Positions 15,240-15,275 of a stretch of 15,275 nucleotides of DNA are shown piece after piece. How positions within the stretch are numbered: the stretch's first letter is position 1; each line of letters starts with the position of its first letter. The translations under genes and the position numbers were made by a program. The stretch comes from Pavlovales sp. CCMP2436 (lineage: Eukaryota; Haptophyta; Pavlovophyceae; Pavlovales), in contig MU631943.1 of NCBI GenBank assembly GCA_026770615.1, positions 10,990 through 26,264 of the forward strand, read 5' to 3'. The notes beneath the pieces are model-generated. The model saw only the letters and a list, made by a program, of their open reading frames with translations. It had not been told where the DNA came from and did not search any database.

Positions 15240-15275
15240 CCCCGCCCTCGCCCTACCTGGACGCGCGTCCAGCGG

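Larger units (their letters stand above)
14021..15275 (-). pseudogene. MULE transposase, C-terminal half with SWIM zinc finger (partial)
   Basis: Exons: 15275-15257 (partial), 15158-14932 and 14562-14021 (TGA 14021-14023), with GT-AG introns in phase. The protein reads RWTRVQ, then VGAGCGSDNN, then ALEGTNRTQKDAVRWVRHAL. The NNxLExxNR motif is characteristic of MULE transposases after the catalytic core. GQFGEKMRTWLG, FGESVLETTLDGTPVLLLPR and a helical region (SQTAARFLAVMGNDASKIL) follow. The end is a SWIM finger: LIKCSCGKYMHYLVCEHVIF, a C-x-C-x7-C-x-H pattern. Frameshifts are needed at about 15137 (between DNN and ALEG) and about 14235 (before LIKCSC). SWIM fingers help MULE proteins bind DNA. 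It complements the plus-strand half next door but lies on the opposite strand, so it is a second copy or an inverted piece. Confidence 0.75.

Overview
The window looks like nuclear DNA of a photosynthetic eukaryote with a complex, red-lineage plastid, most likely a haptophyte or similar microalga. Three things point this way. Coding DNA is GC-rich and the genes carry short GT-AG introns. One host gene (2880-3390) encodes a small thylakoid membrane protein with a three-part leader: signal peptide, transit region, then thylakoid signal ending in VWA. The rest is mostly decayed transposable elements separated by microsatellites and AT-rich spacers. I see no rRNA, tRNA, CRISPR array or bacterial operon.

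Layout. 1-375: poly-G edge, then the first two exons of a minus-strand cytochrome P450 with a TATA box at 454-468. About 740-2530: a 5'-truncated minus-strand LINE-type retroelement, made of a reverse-transcriptase C-terminal zinc-knuckle segment followed, in the same frame after one TAA, by an OTU-type cysteine protease. 2557-2595: a perfect 18-bp hairpin. 2880-3390: a two-exon PsbW-like photosystem II gene whose intron carries a copy of the exon-2 start. 3901-11056: a probable 7.2-kb DNA transposon. It has diverged inverted arms at its two ends and a long, multi-exon, broken minus-strand gene inside (10278 to 4796). That gene has an N-terminal domain, a Pro-rich linker, a coiled coil, an Ala/Gly repeat, and a D-D-E transposase-like core with a CxxC element. 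Its 3' end is repeated in tandem at 4439-4860. 11060-11940: a G-rich repeat cluster. 11945-12420: AT-rich DNA with a long inverted repeat. 12436-13683 and 15275-14021: two incomplete MULE transposase genes facing each other tail to tail. The plus one carries the N-terminal zinc-binding domain and the first catalytic Asp region; the minus one carries the NNxLE motif and the SWIM zinc finger.

Only the P450 and the PsbW-like gene look like intact host genes. Every transposon gene has at least one in-frame stop or frameshift. In the large transposase gene all six stops can be reached by a single C-to-T change from a Gln or Arg codon. The most interesting objects are the flanked D-D-E element, the psbW intron duplication, the OTU-bearing retroelement and the convergent MULE halves.
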